DNA of 64,000 nt from Halorubrum depositum (lineage in GTDB: Archaea > Halobacteriota > Halobacteria > Halobacteriales > Haloferacaceae), in assembly GCF_007671725.1 (NCBI RefSeq), contig NZ_VCNM01000004.1, forward strand, positions 1 to 64,000, in the 5' to 3' direction. Each line of letters begins with the position of its first letter. Within the stretch, counting starts at the first letter, position 1. Of this stretch, positions 16,093 to 25,010 are shown piece by piece. The position numbers were made by a program, and so were the translations under genes. The notes below the pieces were generated by a model. That model was not told the DNA's origin and searched no databases. It worked only from the letters and a program-made list of their open reading frames with translations.

Positions 16093-18089
16093 CGGTCGGT
16101 CACCTGTGTTACACCGTTTTGGAATTCAAGATGGTACTCATTCGCAACCTCGTTGGAAATGTACGCCCTGACGTCTTCACTATACTCGACGTCAGTCATG
16201 AGGAACGTGACCTGGGTATCATTCAGGTAGTCAGGTACATTCTGCGCGATAAGCTGTTTCGGCTCGCTAGATATCCGTCCCAAGGGTGTATCGATGACAA
16301 CAGGGGCGGAGAATCCGCTGATTTTGGAAAGTGCAGCCATGAACGAGAGAGCAAGCACTTGTCGTTCGCCAGCAGAAAGTGAACCCAGATTCTTCCGACC
16401 GTCCGGACCGTAGAGGCGCACCTCATACTCTTCAGTGAGGACTACCTCATAGTCTTCATCTTTCCAAATAAGATCGTTATAGTATCGTTCGAGCCGTTGT
16501 TCAGTTTCCGTTCGAACCTGCTCCAGAATCTCTCCTTTGATCTCAGAGAGCTTGTCAGTAGCACTGTCGATGAATTCACTCTGTCTCACAAGCAGGTCAT
16601 GTTCGTCCTGCTCTCGCATTGCCTGTTTCCACTCCTCTCGGCGCTCATCAACGACATCTTCCTGTTGTTCAATTTTCCCGTTCAGCTCCCCAACTTCACG
16701 TTCCATCTTACTGATCCGGCCTTGGATATCCCGACGGCGTTGCTCTAGTTCCTGGGCGCGTTCATTATCGATGATATCTTCGTCTTCAAGCTGGGCAGAG
16801 ATGTTGGCCAGTTCTGTCTCGTTCTCGTCGATAGCTGTCCGTGTATCCTCTAGCTCGCTGAGGTCAGCCAGGAGATCCTCAATAAGCGATTCGCCATCGC
16901 GGAGTGCTCGCTCCATCCGGAGTCGACCCTCAATTGCGTCTTGGCTTTCACTAGTTTGCTCTTCCAACAGGTCCTCAATGTGTTCTCGTGAAGAGTCACA
17001 TTCGGCCAAGTCAGTCCCACAAACACACGTATCCCGAGAAAGAATCCCTCGTAGTAATTCCTCTGTTAGCCCAGGGACACCGTTTTGTGACGATTCGTAC
17101 TCTTCCAGTTCAGAAACAGCATATCGGAGGGCATCAGCGTTGTATGCAATCCCGCCCGATCGGGCGAGTGATGCCCCTACAGCCTCTTTCGCATCTACAA
17201 GCTCCTCTTCCTGTTCATCCAAGCGTTCTTCCAGATAGACACGGCGCTGCTGCATCTCCCGAACGTCGTCGTCTGCACTGCCCGCAAGCTCATCGTAGAT
17301 GTCATCTATTTTGCCCTCAGCAGTGTCGATCTCGTCCTCTAAGTTATCCCGCTTTTGTTTGAGCCGTTCTAGCTCTTGTGAGGCTTCCTCCTTCCGTTCT
17401 TGGAGTTCTTGTATATCACCGCCGAGCTCGGAGGATTCACTCTCAAAGTCCCGCTGTACCTTCCCTAAATGACTAACAGCACTATTCAGAAGTTCAATAT
17501 GAGATACATCGAGCACCGCTGCCCGTACGTGGTCGGTATATCCAGTTTGGAAGAACTCATCTAGCTGCTCACCATCGAACAAGAAATATTCGTGGACGTG
17601 GGTTGGGAGAATCTCGCGAAGAATATTTTCAGGGTTCGGGTTCGGTCGCCAGTCATTCCCCCCAAACCGCTGGCGTAGCCGAAGGTCACCTATAGAGCTG
17701 TTAAATTGTCGTTCCTCGCGGTCTCCTTCTGTATCATCTTCTTGACGAGCTGTCGAGAAAGTTCGTCGGAAGGCGTACTCGGGTTCGCCTTTACCCAGCT
17801 TGATCTCGATGTGCCCCTGAATCGATTCACCAGGTTCCAATTCCTTCAGCCGTTTCTTGTTGACAAGCGGGTCCGACTCGAGGCCCTCGTCATCGTTCGA
17901 ATCAGTATGGGTTTCTTCCCCATAGAAACACAGTGTAATCGCGTTCAGAATGTTTGACTTGCCAGATCCATTCTGCCCCTCAATCACGTTGATGTGCTTC
18001 TCTGCTGTGGTCTCTAAGGGGATAGTTTGATTTCCTTCATATTGCCGGTAATCCTCTATTTCGAGTTCGAATATCTGAACGTTATTCAT
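16089..18089 (-). CDS. DndD-like SMC/Rad50-type ATPase
   Basis: 666 residues from ATG 18089, which overlaps the upstream stop by 8 bp; an ATG further upstream would add 11 residues. Walker A GQNGSGKS is at 38-45, and the YFLFDGEQLDEFF block has the FDGE element typical of DndD. A long coiled coil (about 205-520) contains a Cys cluster CVCGTDLAEC near its middle, like a zinc hook. The ABC signature LSAGERQVLALS and Walker B APVVIDTPLG follow near the end. DndD family members work with DNA phosphorothioation and defence complexes. No DndC sulfurtransferase or DndA is nearby, so this is a DndD-like ATPase used in another setting. Confidence 0.8.
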   Translation of the reverse strand: MNNVQIFELEIEDYRQYEGNQTIPLETTAEKHINVIEGQNGSGKSNILNAITLCFYGEETHTDSNDDEGLESDPLVNKKRLKELEPGESIQGHIEIKLGKGEPEYAFRRTFSTARQEDDTEGDREERQFNSSIGDLRLRQRFGGNDWRPNPNPENILREILPTHVHEYFLFDGEQLDEFFQTGYTDHVRAAVLDVSHIELLNSAVSHLGKVQRDFESESSELGGDIQELQERKEEASQELERLKQKRDNLEDEIDTAEGKIDDIYDELAGSADDDVREMQQRRVYLEERLDEQEEELVDAKEAVGASLARSGGIAYNADALRYAVSELEEYESSQNGVPGLTEELLRGILSRDTCVCGTDLAECDSSREHIEDLLEEQTSESQDAIEGRLRMERALRDGESLIEDLLADLSELEDTRTAIDENETELANISAQLEDEDIIDNERAQELEQRRRDIQGRISKMEREVGELNGKIEQQEDVVDERREEWKQAMREQDEHDLLVRQSEFIDSATDKLSEIKGEILEQVRTETEQRLERYYNDLIWKDEDYEVVLTEEYEVRLYGPDGRKNLGSLSAGERQVLALSFMAALSKISGFSAPVVIDTPLGRISSEPKQLIAQNVPDYLNDTQVTFLMTDVEYSEDVRAYISNEVANEYHLEFQNGVTQVTDR

Positions 18090-18285
18090 TGTCGAATTCT
18101 TGCAGTGATTCGTTCCCGACAAAGTTGTCCACGAGTTCTTTATACTGCTCAGCGTACTCGGCTCGCGGCTCTTTCAGAATGTCCCGTTCATGCTCCAAAA
18201 CCCCGCGTAAGAAGGCCCGAAGATCGTCATCCTCAACCCCGTCAACACGGTCAAGGATTAACGAATGTACCTCGGAGTCGTTCAT
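18082..18285 (-). CDS. Small helical protein upstream of the DndD-like gene
   Basis: 67 residues from ATG 18285 (a TTG at 18297 could add four). It is charged and helical throughout: LILDRVDGVEDDDLRAFLRG, then HERDILKEPRAEYAEQYKEL. The gene sits between the helicase (44 bp gap) and the ATPase (8-bp overlap), so translation is coupled to the latter. No family recognised; it may be a small adaptor or antitoxin-like subunit of the system. Confidence 0.65.
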   Translation of the reverse strand: MNDSEVHSLILDRVDGVEDDDLRAFLRGVLEHERDILKEPRAEYAEQYKELVDNFVGNESLQEFDNE

Positions 18286-18329
18286 GCGATACTGCAACCA
18301 TATCTACAAACGCATATCAATGTATCTTC

Positions 18330-20351
18330 TCAGATACCATATGCGATACGAACGTCTTCGATCTTGTTGCGGGCTTCATATTCATTTTCAGCTGTTTCAG
18401 CAAATTCCTCGAACCGACGGAGTTCCTTCTCTAGAATGTATTGTTCAGACGTCGCAATATCTTCATCTGGCTCAAGAGTGGGAACAACAAGTAAGTCATA
18501 GATATCCGCACGATCCTTACCGGGGGCTTGCCGAAGAACCCTACCTCGACGCTGGATAAATTGCATCGGGTTCCCAGTATTAGCCATCAAGATTGCTGTC
18601 CTAGTAGCTGGAACGTCAACACCTTCGTCTAGACACCGCATTGCCACAAGCGCTTCGTATTCACCCTCCCCAAACCGGGTGAGCAACTCCTCACGCAAGT
18701 CATCACCCTCCTCATGAGTAAACCGGTGATGCATAACCCCAAATTCGTTCAGAATCGACCCGACTGTGTCTATCTGTTCTGGATTCGTATAGACTAGAAG
18801 GTGCTTGATATCATCTAAACCTCGAAGGATGTCTCGGAGGACATCGTACTTATTGATCGCTTCTTTAACGATTTCTGCGCGTTGTGATTGGAGAATATTT
18901 GTTGTCTCCTCATCCGCATCTTCAGAATATCTTGATGCGACTACAGACTGAGTCATTTGACGATAGTCCTCCAGCTCGTCTTCATCCATTTCAACAACAA
19001 TGGGATGATACCGATATGGGGTCAGATACTGCGGAATGGCGTCTTCTAACGGGTATTCGTATATGACCCCGTCAAAATAGTCAAGCAGATGGTTAGAACC
19101 TTCTTCATCATAATAGCGCTCCGGTGTTGCTGATAGCCCAATCCTCGCATCATAGGAATCAAGAAGCCCTTTTCGCCTACCCTCAGAACCAAGGCCGTGT
19201 ACTTCGTCCCCGATGAGGATTGTATCCCGAGAAAGCTGACTCACTTTCTCTCGAAAGTGCTCTCCAGAGAATGTTTGATGAGTTGTAATCAGGCATTCGT
19301 AATTCTTGATTCCGAGTTCTAAATTAGAAACCGCTCGGGAGAGATCGTTTTTCCAGTCGGGATTAGCTGAGTGATAGACAAATTTTGGTTGGTCAAGCCC
19401 GAACGTATCCATCTCCTGGGCCCACTGCCGCGCAAGGTGTTTCTGAGGGACAGCAATTACACAAAGAAGTGGATCATCTACGGTATCTGTGTATTCATCA
19501 AGCGCCGCTAGAGCTGTGAACGTCTTGCCTGTTCCAGTTGCCATCTGGAATAGGCCTCTGTTGTCATTCTCGAACCAAGCATCGACAGCGTTCCGTTGAT
19601 AATCTCGGAGAACAATTTCAGATTCGGTTGTAGGGACTGGTTCTGGCGGTTCATAAGGTCGATTGTTATTATCTCGGAGTTCAGCGATTCCCTCCTTAAC
19701 CCCCTCAGGGATTGTATGGACCCCGACATTCTCATCTCGGTCTTTCCAAAGATTCTCAAACCGCTTTTCTTGCATATTCACCCCCTCATTATCGCGGTCG
19801 CTTATCCAATCGCAGTCGATGGTATATGCTTCGTAATTCCGGAGAGCCTGTTCGCTATCGTTCTGGGAGCCATGGAAGGCGACTCTATTCCCATTCCAGT
19901 CATAAAATACGCCAAATTTATCGTGGAAATCCCCAGAGAGGTTCTTTGAGGGGACAGCCAGCTTAATTTCGAGTAGACCATCGGCGATCATCCACGCGAT
20001 CGCATTACGAGTTTCATACTCGAGGTCATACCGGAGATCAGAAATCGTGCTATCTAACGATTCCCGGAGTACCTCATCTGTTTTAGCACGATTCCCCTTC
20101 TTTAGAGCCTCCCAGTCATCTTCTTCTAAAATAGGGCTCATTATCCACTGCGCAGTGCCACCATTTTCGGCAAGCTCTGCTATTCCGCGAGCTGCAGATC
20201 GAACCCAATTCGTAGTGAAATATCCGACACCACGTCGATAGATCTTAGCTCGTGAGAGAAGGGGGACATAGAAATCCTCCATTAGGTCATCAGAAGAAGT
20301 ATCGATGACCCGGGGGAGTTCCAAATCTGTGAAATCGCTCTCGGGATCCAT
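18330..20351 (-). CDS. Superfamily 2 helicase with N-terminal PLD-like nuclease domain
   Basis: 673 residues from ATG 20351. The N-terminal 240 residues are PLD-like: FHDKFGVFYDWNGNRVAFHG at 142-160 followed by SQNDS contains the HxK and GSxN parts of a phospholipase D/nuclease half-site, with KIYRRGVGYFT earlier. The helicase core shows Q-like RDYQRNAV, Walker A ATGTGKT (271-277), DEVH (383-386), LSATPERY, and motif VI FIQRRGRVLRQ near the end. Such fusions are common in defence loci. It is the first gene of the seven-gene minus-strand operon, with a short AT-rich leader before it. Confidence 0.85.
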   Translation of the reverse strand: MDPESDFTDLELPRVIDTSSDDLMEDFYVPLLSRAKIYRRGVGYFTTNWVRSAARGIAELAENGGTAQWIMSPILEEDDWEALKKGNRAKTDEVLRESLDSTISDLRYDLEYETRNAIAWMIADGLLEIKLAVPSKNLSGDFHDKFGVFYDWNGNRVAFHGSQNDSEQALRNYEAYTIDCDWISDRDNEGVNMQEKRFENLWKDRDENVGVHTIPEGVKEGIAELRDNNNRPYEPPEPVPTTESEIVLRDYQRNAVDAWFENDNRGLFQMATGTGKTFTALAALDEYTDTVDDPLLCVIAVPQKHLARQWAQEMDTFGLDQPKFVYHSANPDWKNDLSRAVSNLELGIKNYECLITTHQTFSGEHFREKVSQLSRDTILIGDEVHGLGSEGRRKGLLDSYDARIGLSATPERYYDEEGSNHLLDYFDGVIYEYPLEDAIPQYLTPYRYHPIVVEMDEDELEDYRQMTQSVVASRYSEDADEETTNILQSQRAEIVKEAINKYDVLRDILRGLDDIKHLLVYTNPEQIDTVGSILNEFGVMHHRFTHEEGDDLREELLTRFGEGEYEALVAMRCLDEGVDVPATRTAILMANTGNPMQFIQRRGRVLRQAPGKDRADIYDLLVVPTLEPDEDIATSEQYILEKELRRFEEFAETAENEYEARNKIEDVRIAYGI

Positions 20352-20446
20352 CTTAAAACAAATAATGAGGCAGAGGGTCAAAAGCGTATACGCTCTTCCG
20401 TAGGAGATTGTTGATACAGCCTCTCGTTACGTATATCATTCAGTAG

Positions 20447-20880
20447 CTGACAGTCAAAACTGCTGAGTCGTGTGTTCTCACTCTGCTCGATTCACCACGG
20501 GATCACTGGACGGCTCTCCATCAACAATATGCTACACAAGAGCGTACGTCGATAGAGGATATGGACATTAACGAATAGTTGGCTGAGGTATCGGACAATA
20601 TCGGTTCGGCACTCGACGGCCGAGAGGGAGAAGTCTGGATCCTGGTCGGCAAGTCCCACCTGAATGCCGAGAACGCGGACGGGTACAGCCTACGCCGTAC
20701 GCTCAATAAGCAGGAGGATATCACGGTCCGATACCCGTTCCACCAGACAGCGGGGTAGGTGAACAGCAAGGGTGGCTGAACAAGGCCGTGAAGAGTGACC
20801 GGCCGAAGATGCCGTACGCCATACTCGATGACGGCCAACAATCTCTGAATCGGTATGAAGACGACGCCCTCCCGGATTAA
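20447..20880 (+). pseudogene. Remnant of an unidentified protein between two defence-like genes
   Basis: On the plus strand the frame reads LTLLDSPRDHWTALHQQYAT and ERTSIEDMDINE, then a TAG at 20576-20578, then LAEVSDNIGSALDGREGEVW and SLRRTLNKQEDITVRYPFHQ. It stops again, and one base out of frame continues WLNKAVKSDRPKMPYAILDD to a TAA at 20880. The text is clearly protein-like but has two stops and a frameshift and lacks a start. I do not recognise it. Its end overlaps the convergent GHKL gene by 4 bp. Confidence 0.55.
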
Positions 20881-23507
20881 TCGCCGCCGTCGTCCGCCGG
20901 CCCCTTCATCGACTCGAGAATCTGATCAGGCAACTGGTGGACCGAGAACGTACCGTCATCTGGGTCGAAACTGACCATACCCGTGCTGGCCTCGGCAACG
21001 ACCAGGACGCTACGGATCTTATCCTTCGTGATCGAGTTCTTCCCCTCTGCGCGGAGGGTTGCACGGACCATCCCGACGTCCGGTTTATCGTCCGTCTCGC
21101 TCATGTACTGGTTCCGCGCCTCTTCCAATACCGTGCGGACGATCCCCGTTTCTTCGGGCATCTTGCTCCATTCCTCATCGATCACCTCCAGCAATCGCTC
21201 GTTCCGCGGCTCGGCGTCCGTCGTCATGATTTCCTTGATGTGCTGGTGGCTGAATCCTTGGGCCGCGTGCCTGTCGAGGATCTCCTTCACGGCGTCGACG
21301 GTCAGCAAGGTGAGCTCGTCGTGCATCTTGAACTGCTTCAACAATTTGCTCTCGTCCTCTCCCGGCGGCCCGTTCAGCTGGAACTCGCGTGCGACGAACA
21401 GTGTATGGTCGCATTCGTCGGTCTCCATGTGCTCAAGTGCGGTCGCGAACTCTGCGTCGGAGTGGTCGACCGGGCCCTTGTCCTCTCCTTTCCCCTTCGC
21501 TTCCATCGAGACCTTGAACGGGTCGTCCGCCTGCACGCCGAACGTGATGATAGCGTCGGAGTCTCCGGACGCCCCGAAGTGCTCGGCCTCCAGTCCGATG
21601 TGGTTGCAGGCGTCGACGATGGCCTGCTCGAAGTCGTCGTCGCCCTCGTAGGACATCTTCTCGATCTGTTCCTTGTGGTACTCCATCGGGTCTTCGAGGA
21701 ACCGTGAGGCCGTCCGCAGCGCGTCCTCCGAAATGTCGATACTGCTGTCCACCAGGTCGTCGCGGACGTTCTTGTATGAGAGAAATCCCGAGGAGATTAG
21801 GTTCCCGGCTAACGCCTCGCCTATCACCTTCACCAGATCGTTCGGCAGGTCCTTCGCCTTCAGAGACTGGAACAACGGGTGGTCCTCGTTCACGTAGATG
21901 GTTCCGTCGTGGTAGTCCACCGCGTTCCCTTTCCGCCCGTGCTCCGCGAGATGGACATCAACGTCCTTCCACCCGCTAGCCGGGTAGTCGGTGTCATCCC
22001 GGTTCGCAAGACCTTCCAGTGCTTGCGGCGCCATGTGCGGCGAGATCGAGTGGAGACGGTGGCCGAACTCTTCGGGGTCGTACTCGTCTTTCTCCTCGGC
22101 GTCGACGGCACGGCCACGGAGGACGCTGAAGAAGCTCTCCATCAACGCACGGCTGAGTTCGGGGCGCAGTCCTTCGCGGACGGAGTCGCGCTGGACGAGG
22201 ATGTCCTCGTCGAGTTCCGGGATTTCGAACTCGCCGGCGAACCGGTAGAACCACTTGTACACCTTGTCCGCGGTTCCGAAGTGCGGGTCACCACGGTTTA
22301 ACAACTTGCCGCGGACGGTGACCTTGAACCCGTAGTCGTGGAGGTTCCTGTCCTGGAGTTTGTCGCTGGTCAGCAGTTCCTTGTAGATCGAACCCTGGGC
22401 GATGACCGGGCCGAGTTCGTCGACTTCGACTGCTGCTATCTCGTTCGACGATTCGTCTTCCGATTCTTCCTCCTCGTCGATGTCCGCTTCCTCGTCTCCC
22501 TCTTCCGATGCTGATTCTACTTCCTCGTCCTCTTCTGGTTCGTCGCTGGTTTCCTCGTACGGGTTGAGATAGACCGTTTCGAGCTTGTACTTCTCTTCCG
22601 GGACGTCGTCACCGTCGTCGTAATCGTCGCTCCAGCCGACCCAGAATTCCTTCAACGCCTGCTGAACCTTTTCGCGGGCGTCCTCGTCGTCCGCAAGGTT
22701 GTCAATCGAGGCGTAGGTCTCGTCCGGGTAATCGCGTTGATCGATCTCTCGCCCGTTCTTGTGGATGATGAAGTTCGCGGATCGGGGAATGGCGGTTCTG
22801 ATCATCCGGTCCAGGTACTCCGGTTTCAAGTCGCGGCCTGTGCTTTCCTCGTCGATGTCGTCAACAACGGCCAAGGTCCAGCTGTCCCAGTCTTTGTCCC
22901 ACGGGTCCGGAACGTCCTTCAGGTAGGATCCGAGGTATTCGCGGGCCTCGTCTTCATCCATCCGATAAACCTCTGCATTGGGCGGGTCGGACATGTCGTG
23001 GCCCTCGATCTCCTGCTGCGACACGGAGACGATGCGCGTGACGCCGTCCTTCGTTGCGACGTGGGTGAGCTGGTTCCCAAGCGCGAATGCCGCGAGCTTG
23101 CCGACGCCGAAACGGCCGATCTGTCGCCGGCCCTTGACGTCGTCGGCGTCGATCTTCCGATCCTCGCCCTGTTCGGCAAGTTTCTTTTTTGAACCTCCCG
23201 CGACTTCCCACAGGATCTCGAGCTCGTCCTTGTCCATCGAGACGCCGTTATCGAGGACTTGGAGCACGTCGTCGGACTTCTTCGGTGTGGAGACGTAGCA
23301 CTCCGTTGCCGCGGCGTCGTAGCTGTTGCATACGAGTTCCTCGATGGCGCGTCGCGGATTCGTGTAGAGCTGGGACGAGACCTGGCGGAGGATGTCGTAG
23401 CTGATCTGAATGGAGAACTCGTGTTCCTGGGTGGCGTCAGAAAAGAAATCGTCGAGACCGCGGTGATCCCCGTCCGCGTCGGATGAGGAGGGATCTGTTT
23501 GGGCCAT
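20877..23507 (-). CDS. GHKL (HSP90/MutL-type) ATPase fused to a PD-(D/E)XK-like domain
   Basis: 876 residues. The N-terminal ATPase shows the N box EELVCNSYDA (57-66), DNGVSM (86-91) and IGRFGVGKLAAFALG (about 130-145), the three Bergerat-fold motifs. A very acidic low-complexity insert sits near 305-355 (runs of E and D). At about 650-672, SDAIITFGVQADDPFKVSME followed by AKGKG fits the D-(n)-ExK core of PD-(D/E)XK nucleases. The C-terminus is a helical region with an IVRTVLEEARNQY segment. The family is that of ATP-driven clamp proteins with an effector nuclease; a role in phage or plasmid defence is inferred. It stands alone, not overlapping any neighbour on its strand. Confidence 0.75.
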   Translation of the reverse strand: MAQTDPSSSDADGDHRGLDDFFSDATQEHEFSIQISYDILRQVSSQLYTNPRRAIEELVCNSYDAAATECYVSTPKKSDDVLQVLDNGVSMDKDELEILWEVAGGSKKKLAEQGEDRKIDADDVKGRRQIGRFGVGKLAAFALGNQLTHVATKDGVTRIVSVSQQEIEGHDMSDPPNAEVYRMDEDEAREYLGSYLKDVPDPWDKDWDSWTLAVVDDIDEESTGRDLKPEYLDRMIRTAIPRSANFIIHKNGREIDQRDYPDETYASIDNLADDEDAREKVQQALKEFWVGWSDDYDDGDDVPEEKYKLETVYLNPYEETSDEPEEDEEVESASEEGDEEADIDEEEESEDESSNEIAAVEVDELGPVIAQGSIYKELLTSDKLQDRNLHDYGFKVTVRGKLLNRGDPHFGTADKVYKWFYRFAGEFEIPELDEDILVQRDSVREGLRPELSRALMESFFSVLRGRAVDAEEKDEYDPEEFGHRLHSISPHMAPQALEGLANRDDTDYPASGWKDVDVHLAEHGRKGNAVDYHDGTIYVNEDHPLFQSLKAKDLPNDLVKVIGEALAGNLISSGFLSYKNVRDDLVDSSIDISEDALRTASRFLEDPMEYHKEQIEKMSYEGDDDFEQAIVDACNHIGLEAEHFGASGDSDAIITFGVQADDPFKVSMEAKGKGEDKGPVDHSDAEFATALEHMETDECDHTLFVAREFQLNGPPGEDESKLLKQFKMHDELTLLTVDAVKEILDRHAAQGFSHQHIKEIMTTDAEPRNERLLEVIDEEWSKMPEETGIVRTVLEEARNQYMSETDDKPDVGMVRATLRAEGKNSITKDKIRSVLVVAEASTGMVSFDPDDGTFSVHQLPDQILESMKGPADDGGD

Positions 23508-23750
23508 AGTTGACTCGACGATGTTGGCGGGTTGCCTTAAAACTCGCCCGTCTGTTCCTCATCCGAACCGAAAGAGTCTCTGATAGATATTTTAATTATA
23601 TCATGATTCCGGAAGTAGGCGGTTTCCGAGAACAGGAATCAACTGACAGCGCTCGGTCGAAAACAGCTCTCGGTACCATAATAACGTCTTCCCGGAAGCG
23701 ACCCGGATACGCTTTTATGACTTGCCCGAAAATCAGACTGTCAGAAACAA

Positions 23751-24779
23751 ATGATTCGCGATGCTCGCGTTCTCCGCGCCGGGTTCGTCCCTCGGGAAGT
23801 TGAGCATCGCGACGCCGAAGTCAACCACCTCTCCAGCGTTCTTGAGCCCCTCACGAACGGTGAACCCGCCGACACGGCCATCGTCACTGGACCCAGCGGC
23901 GCCGGCAAGACCTGCATCTCGAAGTTCGTCACCGAACGGCTCCGCGAAGAGGTCCTCGACGTCGAGACCACCTACGTCAACTGCTGGCGCAACTACACCC
24001 GATTCCGGACGCTCTACTAGATCCTCGACGACCTCGGCGCCACCATCGACATCCACCGGCAGTCGACGCCGCACGACGAACTCGTCGACCGCCTCCAGCA
24101 GCATGACGGCCCCCGAACGGTCGTCATCCTCGACGAGGTCGACCAGCTCGAAGACCCCAGCGTCATCTACGACCTCCACAGCCTCGCGCAGTATGCGATC
24201 ATCTGCATCGCGAACACGGAAGAGGAACTGTTCAGCCGCGTCGACGACCGCCTCGTGAGTCGGCTCCGTTCGAGCGAACACGTCCGGATGGACAAGTACC
24301 ACGACGAGCAGCTGTACGACATCCTGAGTGCTCGCGCGAAGTGGGGGCTCGACGAGGACGGCATCACCGACAACCAGCTCTACCGGATCGCCGACGCCGC
24401 CGCTGGCGACGCCCGCCTCGCAATCGGCATCCTCCGAACAGCCGCCGGCAAAGCCGATCGTGAGAACCACGAGCGCATCACCGACGATATCCTCCTGGAC
24501 GCCGCCGAGGATGCCCGGGCCCAGATTAAACAGAAGAGCATCGATTCACTCACCCCTCACCAGCGGGTCGTCTACGACATCGTTCGCGAACACGGACCGC
24601 TCGGACCCAGCGAGATTCACGAACGCTATTCGCAGGACGTCGATGATCCACGGACCAAGCGAACCGTTCGGGCGTATCTGTCAAAGATGACTCAATACAA
24701 TCTCCTCAAAGCAGACGGATCCAGCCGAGATCGTGAATACACAGCCATCGACCAACCATCTCCTACGCTCGCTGAGTAG
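23751..24779 (+). pseudogene. Orc1/Cdc6 replication initiator interrupted by one amber codon
   Basis: 342 codons in one frame, broken only by TAG at 24018-24020 in RTLY-stop-ILDDLG. Related proteins have Gln there, so CAG to TAG is a single-base change. Walker A VTGPSGAGKT (about 44-53), Walker B VVILDEVDQL, sensor region ICIANTEEELFSRVDDRL and the C-terminal winged helix (RVVYDIVREHGPLGPSEIHE) are otherwise intact. It would be an origin-binding AAA+ initiator of a second replicon. As written only 89 residues are made from the first start, which includes Walker A but not Walker B. A sequencing error would restore it. Confidence 0.85.
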
Positions 24780-24866
24780 GTGGCTAAGGAACTGATCGGT
24801 CTTGTTTTGTTGACCGAGAGAATGCACCCCCGTGATTTATTACTGCAGGAGCGATTATGTCCTACT

Positions 24867-24989
24867 ATGAGCGCAAAGGGCCAGCTCCGTCGGTTCGAGA
24901 ACAGGGCGCAGTTGCTGCGCCATATCTCTGAGGAGACCGGCACGGACATCGACACGCTTTGGGACGAGTACGAAGCCCAGGTCGAATAG
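24867..24989 (+). CDS. Small haloarchaeal protein, 40 residues
   Basis: The reading frame is open from 24780, but ATG 24867 gives MSAKGQLRRFENRAQLLRHI and a C-terminal acidic helix TLWDEYEAQ, a self-contained short protein. It is compatible with a small DNA- or RNA-binding helix pair. It follows the broken orc1 gene on the same strand by 87 bp and precedes the HEPN gene by 21 bp. Function unknown. Confidence 0.55.
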   Translation: MSAKGQLRRFENRAQLLRHISEETGTDIDTLWDEYEAQVE

Positions 24990-25010
24990 AGCCCTTTGCA
25001 GTTTTGACGC

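Noticed and set aside
13114-20351. Operon as a canonical Dnd phosphorothioation system
   Set aside because: Only the DndD-like ATPase and a Dnd-associated-like protein are present; no cysteine desulfurase DndA, no PAPS-reductase-like DndC and no DndB.
20937-21707. 256-residue plus-strand frame opposite the GHKL gene
   Set aside because: Antisense of a gene with intact ATPase motifs; hydrophobic and arginine-rich composition of a shadow frame.
24018-24020. TAG in orc1 as a pyrrolysine codon
   Set aside because: Pyrrolysine use is not expected in haloarchaea, no pyl genes are seen and Gln is the natural residue.
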